Part shown: positions 16,316-26,148 of the stretch, in pieces | Numbering within the stretch: the first letter of the stretch is position 1 | Layout: each line of letters begins with the position of its first letter | Origin: Paenibacillus sp. G2S3 | Lineage (GTDB): Bacteria > Bacillota > Bacilli > Paenibacillales > Paenibacillaceae | DNA length: 64,000 bases | Direction of reading: 5' to 3' | Assembly: GCF_030123105.1 (NCBI RefSeq) | Contig: NZ_CP126095.1 | Span: forward strand, 372,001-436,000 | Notes under the pieces: generated by a model | Told to the model about the DNA's origin: nothing | Seen by the model: the letters and a program-made list of their open reading frames with translations, nothing else | The model's database searches: none | Translations under genes and position numbers: made by a program

Positions 16316-18646
16316 CTACCACTTGGAGCCACCGGATGAATTTCGACCAGACTTCCCTCCGCCGCCGCCCCAAGAAGAACCGCCGGAGGATCTGCCACCG
16401 CCACCGCCACCGCCCCAGGAAGAGCCACCGGAGGAGCGTCCCCCACCGAATCCACCTGATGAAGGTGGGCCAGAGGACATCCGTTTGCGGGCCTGCGCTC
16501 GACGTTGCTGTTCTCTCATTATGGCTAATTGGGCTAGCCGTTCTTCCTCTTCCTTCTGACGAACGAGTCGGTTCGCTTCATTCACAAAGGAAGTGATCTG
16601 TGAATCATAAGAATGACCTAGGGATTCCAGTTCGTCAAGATTGTAAGGCCGGGATGCCAGGCGCTGTTCCAGTGCACTGTATTCCGGCAGTAAGGATAAC
16701 TCGAAGCGAATTCTAGAAGATAACCCTCTGCTATGCAACATTCGCTGGGTCGTTTCTACCCGGCTTTGCCCTTCGGAGAAGAGGCGAGTGGCCTTATCCA
16801 GTCTTTCATGGAGTGCATTTAGACTTTCTGAGACACCATCATATTGCCGGGCAGCCTCATCTTGTAACGAAAGCAAGCGCTCCAGCGCTTCGTGGGCCTT
16901 GTCATATTCTCCACGTTCATCACTGGTCCAATTCTCAATCTGTGCTACTTCACTTGCACCTTCCCGAAGGCGTGTACTCCACTCTGTCAGGATGTTCTCC
17001 ACAGCTGCTACATGTTGTTCTTCAAAATATATTTTTGCTTCTGTAATTCGGTTCTGCAGTCCGTCTCGCCGCTGCTTTAATTGACTCCATACAGTCCGGA
17101 AGGTCTCTAAATCCCTGCGGTTGTTCTGCCGAAGAAGTGCTTGTTGCTCTGTCATAGCCACAGCCTCATCCAGGAGACGATCCAGATTGGCGCCGATTCT
17201 GCGTACCTCATCCATATCTCCTTTACGCAGCGGTGTTTCGAGTGTTAGTGACTCTGTGCGTGCTTGCTCCAGGCGGTCATATGGCTTTACCTTCATATTG
17301 TGCAGTGAATTCTTTTCGATGATCCCTGTGATTTTGGTACGAGCTGCAGCTAATACCGTAGGAAATTTATTTAGCTTATCATCGAAGAGATCAACATCCT
17401 TCAGATCCTGTTCGATCTTTTCCTGACGCTCTTGGGCGTCCTCAGTAAGCTCTTGTGCAGCAATGGGATCAAAAAGCTCCAATTGATCTGCCTTTGAAGT
17501 CTCCTCAGCAAGCTCTTTAAGCTCTTCCGCAATTTCTTGCAGCTCATATCCAGTTTCTTTGACTGCTCCTTGCAGTTGCTCTTCAAGATCTGGGGTATCC
17601 TCTTTCAGTTCTGTGATGCGTTGTTTAACATTGCGATCAGCTTCACTGATGACAGCAATGTTCTTCTCTTCCTCCTCAAGCGCTGCGCGGAAGGAGGCCT
17701 CTGTCTGCTGCAATTGTTCCACGGCTGCCTTAAGGGCAGTCAAACGATAAAAGGGTGGCTGTACACCATGCTCATCACTTTGCAGTGAAGAGATTTCAAC
17801 GAGCTTTGCAGAGAGTCGTTTTGAAATGCCTTCTACCAGCACCTCGGTTTTCCCCTGAACGATCCCCTGAAATGGCTTTAATGACTCCAATGCTCGATTG
17901 GCCTGTACTAGCAAATCGGATAACTGCTCCTGTTGTACGCGTAGCTGTTTACGTCGACGTAGACCTGTGATTACTAAAAATAGCGCAAATAGTATTAGTA
18001 CGATTCCGATTAGAATGGCGGCAATCGTAAATATGGAGCTACTGGAGCGACTTGCGGTACTGACCGAGGTCCCTGGTTTGCCAGAGGTACCGTTCCCTGT
18101 ACCACTGTCCGTGCTACCAACTGCGCTACCACTCCCTGTACTTCCTCCAGCATTTCCGGTGCTCTCCCCGATGGAATGGATCGCTTTAATTAAAGCCTTC
18201 GTCCCTCCGGCAAAGTCTCCTTCTCTGGCATAAGGGATGAAATAAGTATCAAGTAACGCTGTAATGGCAGCACTTCCTGAGCTCCCTCCTTGATTCTGGG
18301 ACCAGGCATTTAACGAGGTTTGAAAGCCTGGATTGTTAAAATTCAGTTCAATGGACTGATCACCAGCAGAGATCAGCAAGAGAATATCGCGGGTGGACAG
18401 CCCCCATGAGGCGTAAGTATCATCAGCGTACTTGGCGGCCGGAGTATCGTTTAAGGAATCTACGGTGAGTACATGCATAGTAACGAGATCTCCAGTGGCA
18501 GCAGCAGAAATGGACGTCGCTTCTGCGGAACTAAACATTCCAGCTTTATCGGTTACTAATCCCTGCTGAGCAGGGATTTCGGCGGCGTATACACCGGGTA
18601 CCCATAACACGCTGATCAATAAGAATAAAGCTATATACTTTTTCAA
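16316..18646 (-). CDS. TPM-domain membrane protein with long coiled coil and Gly-rich tail
   Basis: About 776 residues. I use TTG 18646 because GGAG lies seven bases upstream and the product begins with a normal signal peptide, MKKYIALFLLISVLWVPGVYA; the upstream TTG at 18682 has no ribosome site. After the signal come a TPM-type domain (about 25-155, LVTDKAGMFSS, STRDILLLIS), a membrane segment SIFTIAAILIGIVLILFALFLVI at about 207-229, and some 450 residues of acidic coiled coil. It ends with a low-complexity tail of repeated SSGGSSWGGGGG units. TPM proteins in bacteria are linked to membrane-associated quality control or phosphatase activity. The function of this long version is unknown. 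Confidence 0.8.
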   Translation of the reverse strand: MKKYIALFLLISVLWVPGVYAAEIPAQQGLVTDKAGMFSSAEATSISAAATGDLVTMHVLTVDSLNDTPAAKYADDTYASWGLSTRDILLLISAGDQSIELNFNNPGFQTSLNAWSQNQGGSSGSAAITALLDTYFIPYAREGDFAGGTKALIKAIHSIGESTGNAGGSTGSGSAVGSTDSGTGNGTSGKPGTSVSTASRSSSSIFTIAAILIGIVLILFALFLVITGLRRRKQLRVQQEQLSDLLVQANRALESLKPFQGIVQGKTEVLVEGISKRLSAKLVEISSLQSDEHGVQPPFYRLTALKAAVEQLQQTEASFRAALEEEEKNIAVISEADRNVKQRITELKEDTPDLEEQLQGAVKETGYELQEIAEELKELAEETSKADQLELFDPIAAQELTEDAQERQEKIEQDLKDVDLFDDKLNKFPTVLAAARTKITGIIEKNSLHNMKVKPYDRLEQARTESLTLETPLRKGDMDEVRRIGANLDRLLDEAVAMTEQQALLRQNNRRDLETFRTVWSQLKQRRDGLQNRITEAKIYFEEQHVAAVENILTEWSTRLREGASEVAQIENWTSDERGEYDKAHEALERLLSLQDEAARQYDGVSESLNALHERLDKATRLFSEGQSRVETTQRMLHSRGLSSRIRFELSLLPEYSALEQRLASRPYNLDELESLGHSYDSQITSFVNEANRLVRQKEEEERLAQLAIMREQQRRAQARKRMSSGPPSSGGFGGGRSSGGSSWGGGGGGGRSSGGSSWGGGGGKSGRNSSGGSKW

Positions 18647-18773
18647 GCTGACACGCTCCAATCTGAAGGACTTTGTATTCAATATATTATGCTGATAATT
18701 ATACTATATCATTAACTAACAGGTGACCCGGAGATCCTCCTATTCTTACATGGTCGTGAGTCATACCAGCAAA

Positions 18774-18803
18774 AAAAGCCGCATTCCCTAAAAGGAATGC
18801 GGC
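18774..18803 (-). terminator. Terminator of the 47-residue protein gene
   Basis: Perfect 10-bp stem GCCGCATTCC (18778-18787) / GGAATGCGGC (18794-18803); the minus-strand transcript ends in T7. Confidence 0.9.
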
Positions 18804-18818
18804 GAATATGCAGAAAGG

Positions 18819-18962
18819 CTATCTTGTCGGCAGACACAGAATGTATTGCAATCTGGATTTAATTTCTTTTTGCCATTTTAAATCTCCAACTTTAACGGCA
18901 AGATTGAGCAGATCCAGATAATCGTCAACCTGTAGTGTTGTTCGAGTAGAGGTAACGTTCAT
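18819..18962 (-). CDS. Small 47-residue protein downstream of a Fur box
   Basis: The ORF gives MNVTSTRTTLQVDDYLDLLN followed by LAVKVGDLKWQKEIKSRLQYILCLPTR. It has a strong AAGGAGA ribosome site, its own terminator, and two predicted amphipathic helices (about 10-24 and 28-43). There is no signal or membrane segment. I do not recognise the family. It lies 57 bases downstream of a perfect 7-1-7 Fur box, so iron-repressed expression is likely. In that respect it recalls the Fur-regulated small proteins FbpA-C of Bacillus, though no sequence match is claimed. Confidence 0.7.
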   Translation of the reverse strand: MNVTSTRTTLQVDDYLDLLNLAVKVGDLKWQKEIKSRLQYILCLPTR

Positions 18963-19018
18963 GGGTGATCAGTCTCCTTTTAACTTAAATATAGTAAAGT
19001 GAATTCAATAACTTATTT

Positions 19019-19038
19019 AATAATGATAATCATTATCA
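19019..19038. promoter_or_regulatory. Fur box
   Basis: TGATAATCATTATCA at 19024-19038 is a perfect 7-1-7 inverted repeat of the Bacillus Fur/PerR-type consensus, and 18 of 19 bases match the classical GATAAT-trimer Fur box. It overlaps TTGATA, a possible minus-strand -35 for the 47-residue gene, and lies 217 bases before the GGDEF-EAL gene. The first gene is the likelier target. Confidence 0.85.
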
Positions 19039-19254
19039 ACTTGTATCATTATTGCTATTATCCACATTTTCCATCTAAAAAGCAATATAAAAATGTAGCA
19101 TCCGTAATTTTATATAATTTACAAAGGAAAGGGTTCGTCGATGGGATTTGCGTATTTTATGTGACGTGGAAAGGAAAAGCAGGGGTAATGCCATATTTTG
19201 TCGAATAACATTTAGGATATTACTGTAAATTCAGTAAAAAGGGGGGGATGAGCG

Positions 19255-22200
19255 ATGAAGCAGTGCAGACTGTTGCTTCTGATTAGCATTCTATTTATGC
19301 TCTTACCTCCTACTGCCATTCACGCCGAAAGAAAGGAGATCGAATATCAAGTAGAGCTGGAATATCCACCTTATAAATATATAAAAGATGGGTACATGAC
19401 CGGTTTTGATATTGAATTGAGTAATATGATCTTTGAGAAGCAGGATTACGATGTCCACTACAGTACAGGGAAGTGGCCTGATGTGTATAATCGGCTCGTT
19501 CAGGGAGATATCGAAACAGCGGGTCTAATGGCAGTAACGGAAGGACGAAAACAAGAGTTGTTATTTTCGGAACCTGTTTTCAAAAGCTATATTTCCATCT
19601 ACGCAAGGCGAGGGCTTAAAGGTGAGATCGATTTAAATAAGCTTGGAGGTTATAAGATAGGTCTAGGAGACGGGCAGTATTCTGAAACAGTCCTGAACGG
19701 GAATTTGGGAATTAATGATTACGTAGAATTTGCTACGATTCCTGAAGCCTTGGAGGCTTTAGAAAGAGGGGAGATCGACCTTTTATTTGAGAATCAGGAG
19801 GTGGTCGATTATCTGCTCGTTGAACAGGGGAAGACGGACAGTATTATTAAGGAAATGAATAATCTTTATCCAAGGGATGTAGCTTTTGCAATCAATAAGT
19901 CTAGACCGGAGTTAGTTTCTTATATTAACGAGAGAATGGAGGAATTACAGCATTCGGGTGCTTTTGAAGAATTGTACCAGAACTATTTTTTCGTTCATTC
20001 TGATTATTATAAAGGCATGATCCACAAAAGATGGGTTTACGGAGCTATCCTTCTATTCTGTCTTCTTGTGCTGGGTGGAGTCCTGCTTAAAATGAATATT
20101 AATCGTTTACGGCGTGCTGTTTATTCGGAGCATCAATTTTTTGAGGATGTTATAGAGCATAGTGGTATGGTAGTTTGGGCGGTGCAGGCAGATAAAAAGG
20201 TAGTGCGGTTTAACAAGTTCGCTGAGAGGATGACAGGTTTAAGCGAAAAAGAGGTGCTGGGAGTAAATATTGAGGATATCGATGGTCTAAAAGGTAGTAC
20301 GGCTGCAATCCGTGATCTTCTGATACGGGCAATACGGTATGAAAATGTTAGCAACGTAGAAATTAAGCTCCCAGACCAGTCATCTGAAGCGCGATATTTC
20401 TCATTCCGGACAGCCTTATTAAAAGGACTTGATAAGCAAGCAGCTGATATCTTTGTACTTGTAGGTGTGGATATCGATAATCGTAAACAAAATGAGCTGA
20501 GGCTACAGCTAAGTTATAGGGAATTGGAAGCTACATACGAAGAGCTGTCAGCGACAGAGGTCGATCTACAGGAACAATTTAATAGGCTTCAAATCAGTGA
20601 ACGACGTTTCCGGCTCACCACAGAAGGCTCTGGTGCATATATGTGGGAGTTTGATTTGGAGACGAGACGTTTTAATTTATCAGATCGATGGTATGATCTC
20701 GTAGGTTACACGAAGGATGAAATCAACTCGTTTGAAGAGGGAGCGTTTAGTATTGTTCATCCCGATGACCTAGCTTCAACCTGTAAGCTTAAACATGATC
20801 ACCTTGAGGGTGTTACACCTATTTTCGAAACGGAGTTCCGCATGATTACCAAAGATAATCAAATCGTGTGGTTTGAAGTTAGGGGTAAGGCTACCGTTAA
20901 TCCAAAGGATGAAGTTCTGTTATTCATGGGCTCCTTAATTGATATCAGCGAGCGGAAGCAAGCGGAGCTTAAACTGAGCAACAGCTACCAAGAACTTGGG
21001 GCGACCTATGAACAGCTCGCGACCACTCAACAGGAGCTTCTAGTACAATATAATATGCTTCTAGACAATCAGAAACATATGCATCGTCTGGCTTATGTAG
21101 ATGCGCTCAGTAATTTACCTAACCGTTTATGCCTGCTGGAGACCATGGAGAATTACCTAAAGCATCCGGGAGGGAAATTTGCACTACTGTTTCTAGATTC
21201 AGATAATTTCAAATACATCAACGATACCTTGGGTCATAAATCCGGGGATGTACTCATTCGGAAGGCTAGTGAGAGGTTGCAGTCACTGATGCGGGAAGGA
21301 GATATGCTCTCACGGCTAGGTGGAGATGAATTTGTTATTTTTATTAAGGATACAGAGGACCGAGAGGCTGTATTGAATCTGGCAGAGCGTATAATGAGAG
21401 CGTTCAGGCAGTCCTTTTTGATAGGAGAGAGTAATCTGTACGTCTCGTTAAGCATCGGAATTTCCTTTTACCCAGAGGATGGAGAGACGACCGAGCAAAT
21501 TTTGAGCAATGCGGATGTGGCGATGTACCGTGCGAAAGAGGACGGCAAGGGAACTTATGTAGTCTATGATAAATCGATGCATACAGCGTTTAATGAACGA
21601 ATGAATATAGAGAAGCATTTGCGTAGTGCTATGAACAACAATGAATTTGAACTGAACTATCAGCCCCAGATGGATATCGAGTCCGGATTCATCTCAGGCT
21701 TTGAAGCTTTAATTCGTTGGAACAGCCCATCGCTTGGTTCTGTATCTCCACTTTCGTTTATAAAAATTGCTGAGGATTCCAGACTGATCATCGATATAGG
21801 TGAATGGGTGCTTCGCGAATCTTGCGTCTTTATGAAGGGTATTCAAGATCTTACAGGTGTTCCTTATAAAATATCGGTCAACATTTCGATTATTCAGTTA
21901 TTCCAGAACGATTTTATCGAGATGGTACAGGATAGTCTGGCTGTAAGTGGCCTAAATCCAAGCTGTCTTGAGCTGGAAATCACGGAGTCTATTTTTATGA
22001 AATCATTTGAGAGTATTCTGGGTAAGCTGCAGTTTCTTAAATCTAAGGGAATTAGTATCGCCTTGGATGATTTCGGAACGGGTTACTCATCACTTAGCTA
22101 TTTGCAGCAATTGCCGATTTCAACGCTCAAGATGGATAAAACCTTTATTGATTCGCTCTCAGAAAAAGCTAACAGCCAGTCTTTTGTACAGTCAATTATA

Positions 22201-22377
22201 CAGCTGGGGCATAATATGGGACTGAAAGTCGTAGCAGAGGGTGTAGAAGACGCTATTCAGATGGATTTGCTCAAGCAATTAGGCTGCGACAAGGTTCAAG
22301 GCTACCTGATTAGCAGACCTGTGCCAAAGCAGGCTGTCGTAGGGCTTTTGGAAACACAGAGGCGCTATGAGGTATAG
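19255..22377 (+). CDS. Periplasmic-binding-domain PAS-GGDEF-EAL protein
   Basis: A 1040-residue membrane protein. In order: signal peptide; extracellular solute-binding domain of the amino-acid type (about 28-245, YQVELEYPPYKYIKDGYMTGFDIEL); membrane segment about 258-278; two PAS domains (about 295-400, 470-590) joined by coiled coils; GGDEF (about 615-775) with intact RLGGDEF and the inhibitory I-site REGD five residues before it; EAL (about 795-1035) with EALIRW, ELEITES, DDFGTGYSSL and EGVED all present. It could both make and degrade c-di-GMP, with the balance set by a bound small ligand. A nearby diguanylate cyclase and the c-di-GMP riboswitch at 36725 fit a local c-di-GMP theme. Confidence 0.93.
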   Translation: MKQCRLLLLISILFMLLPPTAIHAERKEIEYQVELEYPPYKYIKDGYMTGFDIELSNMIFEKQDYDVHYSTGKWPDVYNRLVQGDIETAGLMAVTEGRKQELLFSEPVFKSYISIYARRGLKGEIDLNKLGGYKIGLGDGQYSETVLNGNLGINDYVEFATIPEALEALERGEIDLLFENQEVVDYLLVEQGKTDSIIKEMNNLYPRDVAFAINKSRPELVSYINERMEELQHSGAFEELYQNYFFVHSDYYKGMIHKRWVYGAILLFCLLVLGGVLLKMNINRLRRAVYSEHQFFEDVIEHSGMVVWAVQADKKVVRFNKFAERMTGLSEKEVLGVNIEDIDGLKGSTAAIRDLLIRAIRYENVSNVEIKLPDQSSEARYFSFRTALLKGLDKQAADIFVLVGVDIDNRKQNELRLQLSYRELEATYEELSATEVDLQEQFNRLQISERRFRLTTEGSGAYMWEFDLETRRFNLSDRWYDLVGYTKDEINSFEEGAFSIVHPDDLASTCKLKHDHLEGVTPIFETEFRMITKDNQIVWFEVRGKATVNPKDEVLLFMGSLIDISERKQAELKLSNSYQELGATYEQLATTQQELLVQYNMLLDNQKHMHRLAYVDALSNLPNRLCLLETMENYLKHPGGKFALLFLDSDNFKYINDTLGHKSGDVLIRKASERLQSLMREGDMLSRLGGDEFVIFIKDTEDREAVLNLAERIMRAFRQSFLIGESNLYVSLSIGISFYPEDGETTEQILSNADVAMYRAKEDGKGTYVVYDKSMHTAFNERMNIEKHLRSAMNNNEFELNYQPQMDIESGFISGFEALIRWNSPSLGSVSPLSFIKIAEDSRLIIDIGEWVLRESCVFMKGIQDLTGVPYKISVNISIIQLFQNDFIEMVQDSLAVSGLNPSCLELEITESIFMKSFESILGKLQFLKSKGISIALDDFGTGYSSLSYLQQLPISTLKMDKTFIDSLSEKANSQSFVQSIIQLGHNMGLKVVAEGVEDAIQMDLLKQLGCDKVQGYLISRPVPKQAVVGLLETQRRYEV

Positions 22378-22410
22378 CTGTTAGATTCAAACTTGCAGAT
22401 GAACACAAAC

Positions 22411-22438
22411 AAGCCCGTGAAAATATTCGTGGGCTTAT
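22411..22438 (+). terminator. Terminator after GGDEF-EAL gene
   Basis: AAGCCCGTGAA (22411-22421) pairs fully, including two wobbles, with TTCGTGGGCTT (22426-22436), then ATTTGTT. Confidence 0.75.
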
Positions 22439-22444
22439 TTGTTC

Positions 22445-22542
22445 AAATATAAGAATTTATAAGTCTCACGTTATATATTATCCTTATATTTCTCGCATAA
22501 ACGCTTACCGTCCATTAGGGACGTCGAAGGCGTTTTTGCTTG
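22445..22542 (+). repeat. Dispersed ~98-bp two-hairpin repeat, copy B
   Basis: Same family as 751-847. It begins AAATATAAG within nine bases of the preceding terminator and ends in TTTTTGCTTG. The reading frame open in copies A and C is closed here by TAA, which argues against a coding role. It lies in the gap between convergent genes. Confidence 0.88.
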
Positions 22543-22552
22543 TGTTCGGTTT

Positions 22553-23647
22553 TTAGCTGATTACGATTTTGTTCTTCCCTGTTTTCTTAGCCTCGTAAAG
22601 TGCATCATCTGCTTTCTGAAACGTAGAATTCTTGGAATCTGTACTTGTGAAATCGTGCATACCGATACTGACGGTTACGCTTCTGCTGTCCATTTCCGCA
22701 AAAGGGGTATCGGAGATGGCTGTTAGCATCTGCTTCATAATTTCATGAGAGTGATCAAGGGTTTTAGCAGTCAGAATGACGACAAATTCTTCTCCGCCGA
22801 AGCGAGCCGCGAAATCATCGGGACCGACATGCTCGAGGAGGATCGCTGCAACCTTTTGCAATACGATATCTCCGACAGAGTGCCCATAGGAATCATTTAC
22901 TTTTTTGAAGTTGTCGATGTCCATAACGGCTAGCTGCATGGGAAATGGATTAATCTGCTGATGATCGATCAGCCACCCCAAGTATTCATGAAACGTCTTA
23001 TGATTATAAAGGTCAGTCAGAGGATCGATCTTAGATAGTCGGTCCATGATTATATTCTGAATGCGGAGTTCCTGTTCTGACTTTACGGAGTTCTCCAGGG
23101 ATCGCATCAAATCACGCCCACGACCGATAACTGCCAAGCCTGCTAAAGCAGTAGCTGCAAAAATAAGTGAAATAATGATAGTTTGGGTGATGGGTACGTA
23201 CCCGAGATTAGATGCCTTGATGAATAAAATGATCGTGTACAGTAGACAAACAGCAGAAGAAGCTATCATATAACTACACTTCATATAGATCATGGATACA
23301 AGCAGCGGCAGCAGCATAATTAATGACTTAACATACAGTTCATCGTTGAGATTGATGATCATCAGAAGCGCAAATAAATGGCTCGTTACTGTAATCGCTA
23401 GCTCGGACCATAGGGGTCTCCATCTATAGATACATTCCAGAATAATGATTAAAGTCACTATGATGAAATCAGGAATCACCGACTGTGCAATAAACTGTCC
23501 CATGGTTAGGGTATCCGAATATTGGTCCCATAAGCATAGAGGAACAAGCATATGAATACTTAAATCCACAATCAGGATGATCCAGAATGCATTGAGAAGC
23601 ACGCGATTCCAATGGGTCTGATGAGGAGTTTGAGATGTAGTATGCAT
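22553..23647 (-). CDS. Membrane diguanylate cyclase (GGDEF)
   Basis: About 364 residues from ATG 23647, preceded by AGAGGAA; the longer ORF to 23755 lacks a ribosome site and adds a polar N-terminus. About six membrane segments occupy residues 15-170, followed by a short coiled coil and a GGDEF domain (about 200-360) with ARFGGEEFVVIL and DIDNFKKVNDSYGHSVGD. The active site is intact. The position used for the RxxD inhibitory site is GPDD, so product inhibition may be absent. It synthesises c-di-GMP from GTP. Convergent with the GGDEF-EAL gene. Confidence 0.92.
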   Translation of the reverse strand: MHTTSQTPHQTHWNRVLLNAFWIILIVDLSIHMLVPLCLWDQYSDTLTMGQFIAQSVIPDFIIVTLIIILECIYRWRPLWSELAITVTSHLFALLMIINLNDELYVKSLIMLLPLLVSMIYMKCSYMIASSAVCLLYTIILFIKASNLGYVPITQTIIISLIFAATALAGLAVIGRGRDLMRSLENSVKSEQELRIQNIIMDRLSKIDPLTDLYNHKTFHEYLGWLIDHQQINPFPMQLAVMDIDNFKKVNDSYGHSVGDIVLQKVAAILLEHVGPDDFAARFGGEEFVVILTAKTLDHSHEIMKQMLTAISDTPFAEMDSRSVTVSIGMHDFTSTDSKNSTFQKADDALYEAKKTGKNKIVIS

Positions 23648-23858
23648 AATGTGTTCCTCTTTTCCAGTGGCAATTTGCTTATATATTCGACAATAATTAC
23701 GGATTCCCTCTCGACCAATTATCTCCAAATGGATAAGGGGATGTGGACTGCTCATGGAATGATTGATTAAAAAGGAATACTATAGAAAGTATTTCCTTTA
23801 ATTAACTCTGCTGATATAATGTTAGAATACATAACATCAATCGAGTGGAGTGGGAATA

Positions 23859-25376
23859 ATGATGCAGATTCGTCGAAGCCAGATTTTCGTAGTCGTCCTG
23901 TTGCTCCTTGTCAGTGTTTACAGTTTGTTGATAGACATGTTCTGGATACATAAGCTGGTAATCATCCTGCTTATGGCTTCTCTAGGCTGGGTCCTACTAA
24001 ATTTATCCCGCTACGGTGATCGTAAAGAAGTGCTGCTGAAGGAATCTAAGAGTAAAGTGGAGCTGCTTGGCAATGAGATTGTAGTTACTTCGGACCGACT
24101 GCATGGTGCACTCGAAGAAATCAGTCGTCATACAGAAGAGCTGCAGCGGACAGCGGATTATTCACACGAATATGAGATGGATTTGCGGATTCGCAGTAAC
24201 GAAGCTAAAGCTAACATTGAAGGTGCTTATCAGACAATGGGCGGAGTGGCATCCGTTACGGCACATATCGAAGAGTTGACGGAGAGACTGGGGTCAAATA
24301 TGAAATACGCCCGTCAAGGGATGACAACCATGGTTGATTCGTTGAGCATTGCAGATGCTGTGATGAAGGATTTGCAGACGCAGAGCGAAGACATGTTAAC
24401 TAAGTTCACTACCTTGAGTAATCATATTGCGATGGTAGAGGAGATCAACACACTGATTAACTCGATTGTAAATGAGACCTCCTTGCTTGCGCTGAATGCT
24501 TCTATTGAAGCGGCCCGGGCTGGGGAGCAGGGGCGCGGATTTGCGGTGGTGGCCAGCCGAATTCGGCAGCTGGCTGATCAAAGCAAGAGCTCGGTAGACC
24601 GTTCCTCTGGGATCTTGCTCGACATTAATAACGGAGTACAGCAGGTGCTGGAATCCGTTACGAAAGAGCAAGCTTCAGTGGAACGTGGGGTGAACGAGGT
24701 CGGCACTGTGAAGCTTCGACTCGATGATATCGCTTCGAGAGTCGATGAGGTAGGCAGCGCCGTGACGGAAACTATCGATGCTGCCGCGAAGCAGGGCAAG
24801 CTGATTGTAGAAGTGACGACGGAGCTGAGTGGGGCAGTGGCTATCGTAAACGAGACGATTGCCAATGTGGATCTTACGCTGGAACAGGTGACACAGCAGC
24901 GGAACCAAATCGGGCAGCTGAACGAAGTCAGCGCCAATCTGTTAGCGGAGTCGCAATCGTTGCAGCAATCGGTTACTAGCCTAGCGGGCAGAGAAGACAT
25001 CGAGATGAGCCAATATGCAGCCCGGCTTCAGGAAATGAAGAATCTCTTGGAGACAATTTCAGTGAAGGAAGAGCTGTTCTCCCCGGATACTGAAATTCAT
25101 CAAGGTGTTCTGACCTCTTATATTAAAAAAATTCCCGATGTACAGGCCATTTGGTCCAATCGGACGGATGGGACCTTTATCTATTCCGAGCCAGCGGCTG
25201 GCCTCTTGAATGCCAAGCGGCGTGATTGGTGGAATGGGGCTATAAATGAAGGCGAATTTGTTTCTAAACCTTATGTTTCAGCAATCACTAAGCGTTCGTG
25301 TATTACATTGTCCAGAGCGATTAAGAATGGTCAGGGAGATGTCGTTGGGGTAGTTGGTATCGATTTGGCAGTTTAA
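23859..25376 (+). CDS. Methyl-accepting chemotaxis protein with C-terminal Cache domain
   Basis: About 505 residues, ATG 23859 behind GGAG. Two membrane segments are close together near the N-terminus (about 8-48) with no extracellular sensor. The MCP signalling domain follows, with hairpin-tip sequence [48 protein letters not shown] (about 199-246). The C-terminal 110 residues look like a Cache/PDC sensor ([35 protein letters not shown]), here predicted to be cytoplasmic. This arrangement reverses the usual Cache-TM-MCP order, so it probably reports an intracellular ligand. No HAMP domain is evident. Confidence 0.9.
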   Translation: MMQIRRSQIFVVVLLLLVSVYSLLIDMFWIHKLVIILLMASLGWVLLNLSRYGDRKEVLLKESKSKVELLGNEIVVTSDRLHGALEEISRHTEELQRTADYSHEYEMDLRIRSNEAKANIEGAYQTMGGVASVTAHIEELTERLGSNMKYARQGMTTMVDSLSIADAVMKDLQTQSEDMLTKFTTLSNHIAMVEEINTLINSIVNETSLLALNASIEAARAGEQGRGFAVVASRIRQLADQSKSSVDRSSGILLDINNGVQQVLESVTKEQASVERGVNEVGTVKLRLDDIASRVDEVGSAVTETIDAAAKQGKLIVEVTTELSGAVAIVNETIANVDLTLEQVTQQRNQIGQLNEVSANLLAESQSLQQSVTSLAGREDIEMSQYAARLQEMKNLLETISVKEELFSPDTEIHQGVLTSYIKKIPDVQAIWSNRTDGTFIYSEPAAGLLNAKRRDWWNGAINEGEFVSKPYVSAITKRSCITLSRAIKNGQGDVVGVVGIDLAV

Positions 25377-25385
25377 TAAAACAAT

Positions 25386-25421
25386 AAAAGCAAGCCTCTC
25401 TATATTGGGGGCTTGCTTTTT
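25386..25421 (+). terminator. Terminator between chemoreceptor and nucleotidyltransferase genes
   Basis: AAAGCAAGCCTC pairs with GGGGCTTGCTTT, then a T-run; the A-rich left side lets it act for the convergent minus-strand gene as well. Confidence 0.88.
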
Positions 25422-25427
25422 GTTATT

Positions 25428-26000
25428 TTAGATACTGCTGATCTGCAACTGTTTCCACGTCGCCTGCCAGTTCTTCTTAATAACACGTTGTTCATAAATA
25501 GGGAGTAAGCTCGGGTTTTCAGTAAAATGTTGGGTAGGTCGTAATACTACATGAATAACGTCGGAAATTCCGTGTGGAGCGACTAGGATGATTTTACCCG
25601 ATGAATCTAGGGAGAGTCCAAGCGCTGTGGCGGTTTCCGGAAATTTGGAGATCGCATCTACAGCTGATTTATAAGGTGGGAGTTGATTTACGGTGTGCAT
25701 TCTTGCTTCATTTTTAACAGACCAAGGAATAGCAGGATTCAGGCTGCGTAGTCTCGCCTCCCATTCTTTTTCTACGTCCTCTTGAATATTGCTGTCGTCA
25801 TAATAAATAACATCAACATCTGGCAAAGGTGTCCGTTCTTCGAAGCCATGTAGGGTATCCCAGATTTTTGCACGTACAAAGCCAGCACAAACCCACCAAT
25901 CGGGTAGCTCAAGGGATCTAGCATTTTCTAATATATCCATCATCCAGGGATCATTTTGTACAAGCTGAATGATATCTGCCTCGTGTTCTATTTTCTGCAA
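25428..26000 (-). CDS. Nucleotidyltransferase family protein (COG3575 type)
   Basis: About 190 residues. TTG 26000 sits seven bases after GGAGGTG, while GTG 26009 is inside that ribosome site. Family elements are WVCAGFVRAKIWDTLHGF (about 37-54), the catalytic acidic pair in PLPDVDVIYYDD (about 59-70) and WSVKNEARMH (about 92-101). The family is annotated as nucleotidyltransferase; substrates are uncharacterised. Monocistronic and divergent from lytS. Confidence 0.85.
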   Translation of the reverse strand: MQKIEHEADIIQLVQNDPWMMDILENARSLELPDWWVCAGFVRAKIWDTLHGFEERTPLPDVDVIYYDDSNIQEDVEKEWEARLRSLNPAIPWSVKNEARMHTVNQLPPYKSAVDAISKFPETATALGLSLDSSGKIILVAPHGISDVIHVVLRPTQHFTENPSLLPIYEQRVIKKNWQATWKQLQISSI

Positions 26001-26148
26001 TCCGCCCACCTCCGCATATTCGTGTTTTCAATCTGTTCATATCATACAACAAGAGTTTCGATAGAGGTATAAAAGGACAGGCTGAATGGACAGAGGCAGG
26101 AACTATCTTTATAATAAATCGACATCTAGTCCTTTGGAGGCGGAGACC

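Noticed and set aside
16305..16596. Pro-rich + strand ORFs at the end of the TPM gene
   Set aside because: Antisense to the SSGGSSWGGGGG tail of the TPM protein, a low-complexity artefact.
18999..19208. 69-codon ORF on + between the Fur box and the GGDEF-EAL gene
   Set aside because: Starts beside the Fur box, has no ribosome site and an AT-rich, Ile/Tyr-biased translation; reads as intergenic sequence.
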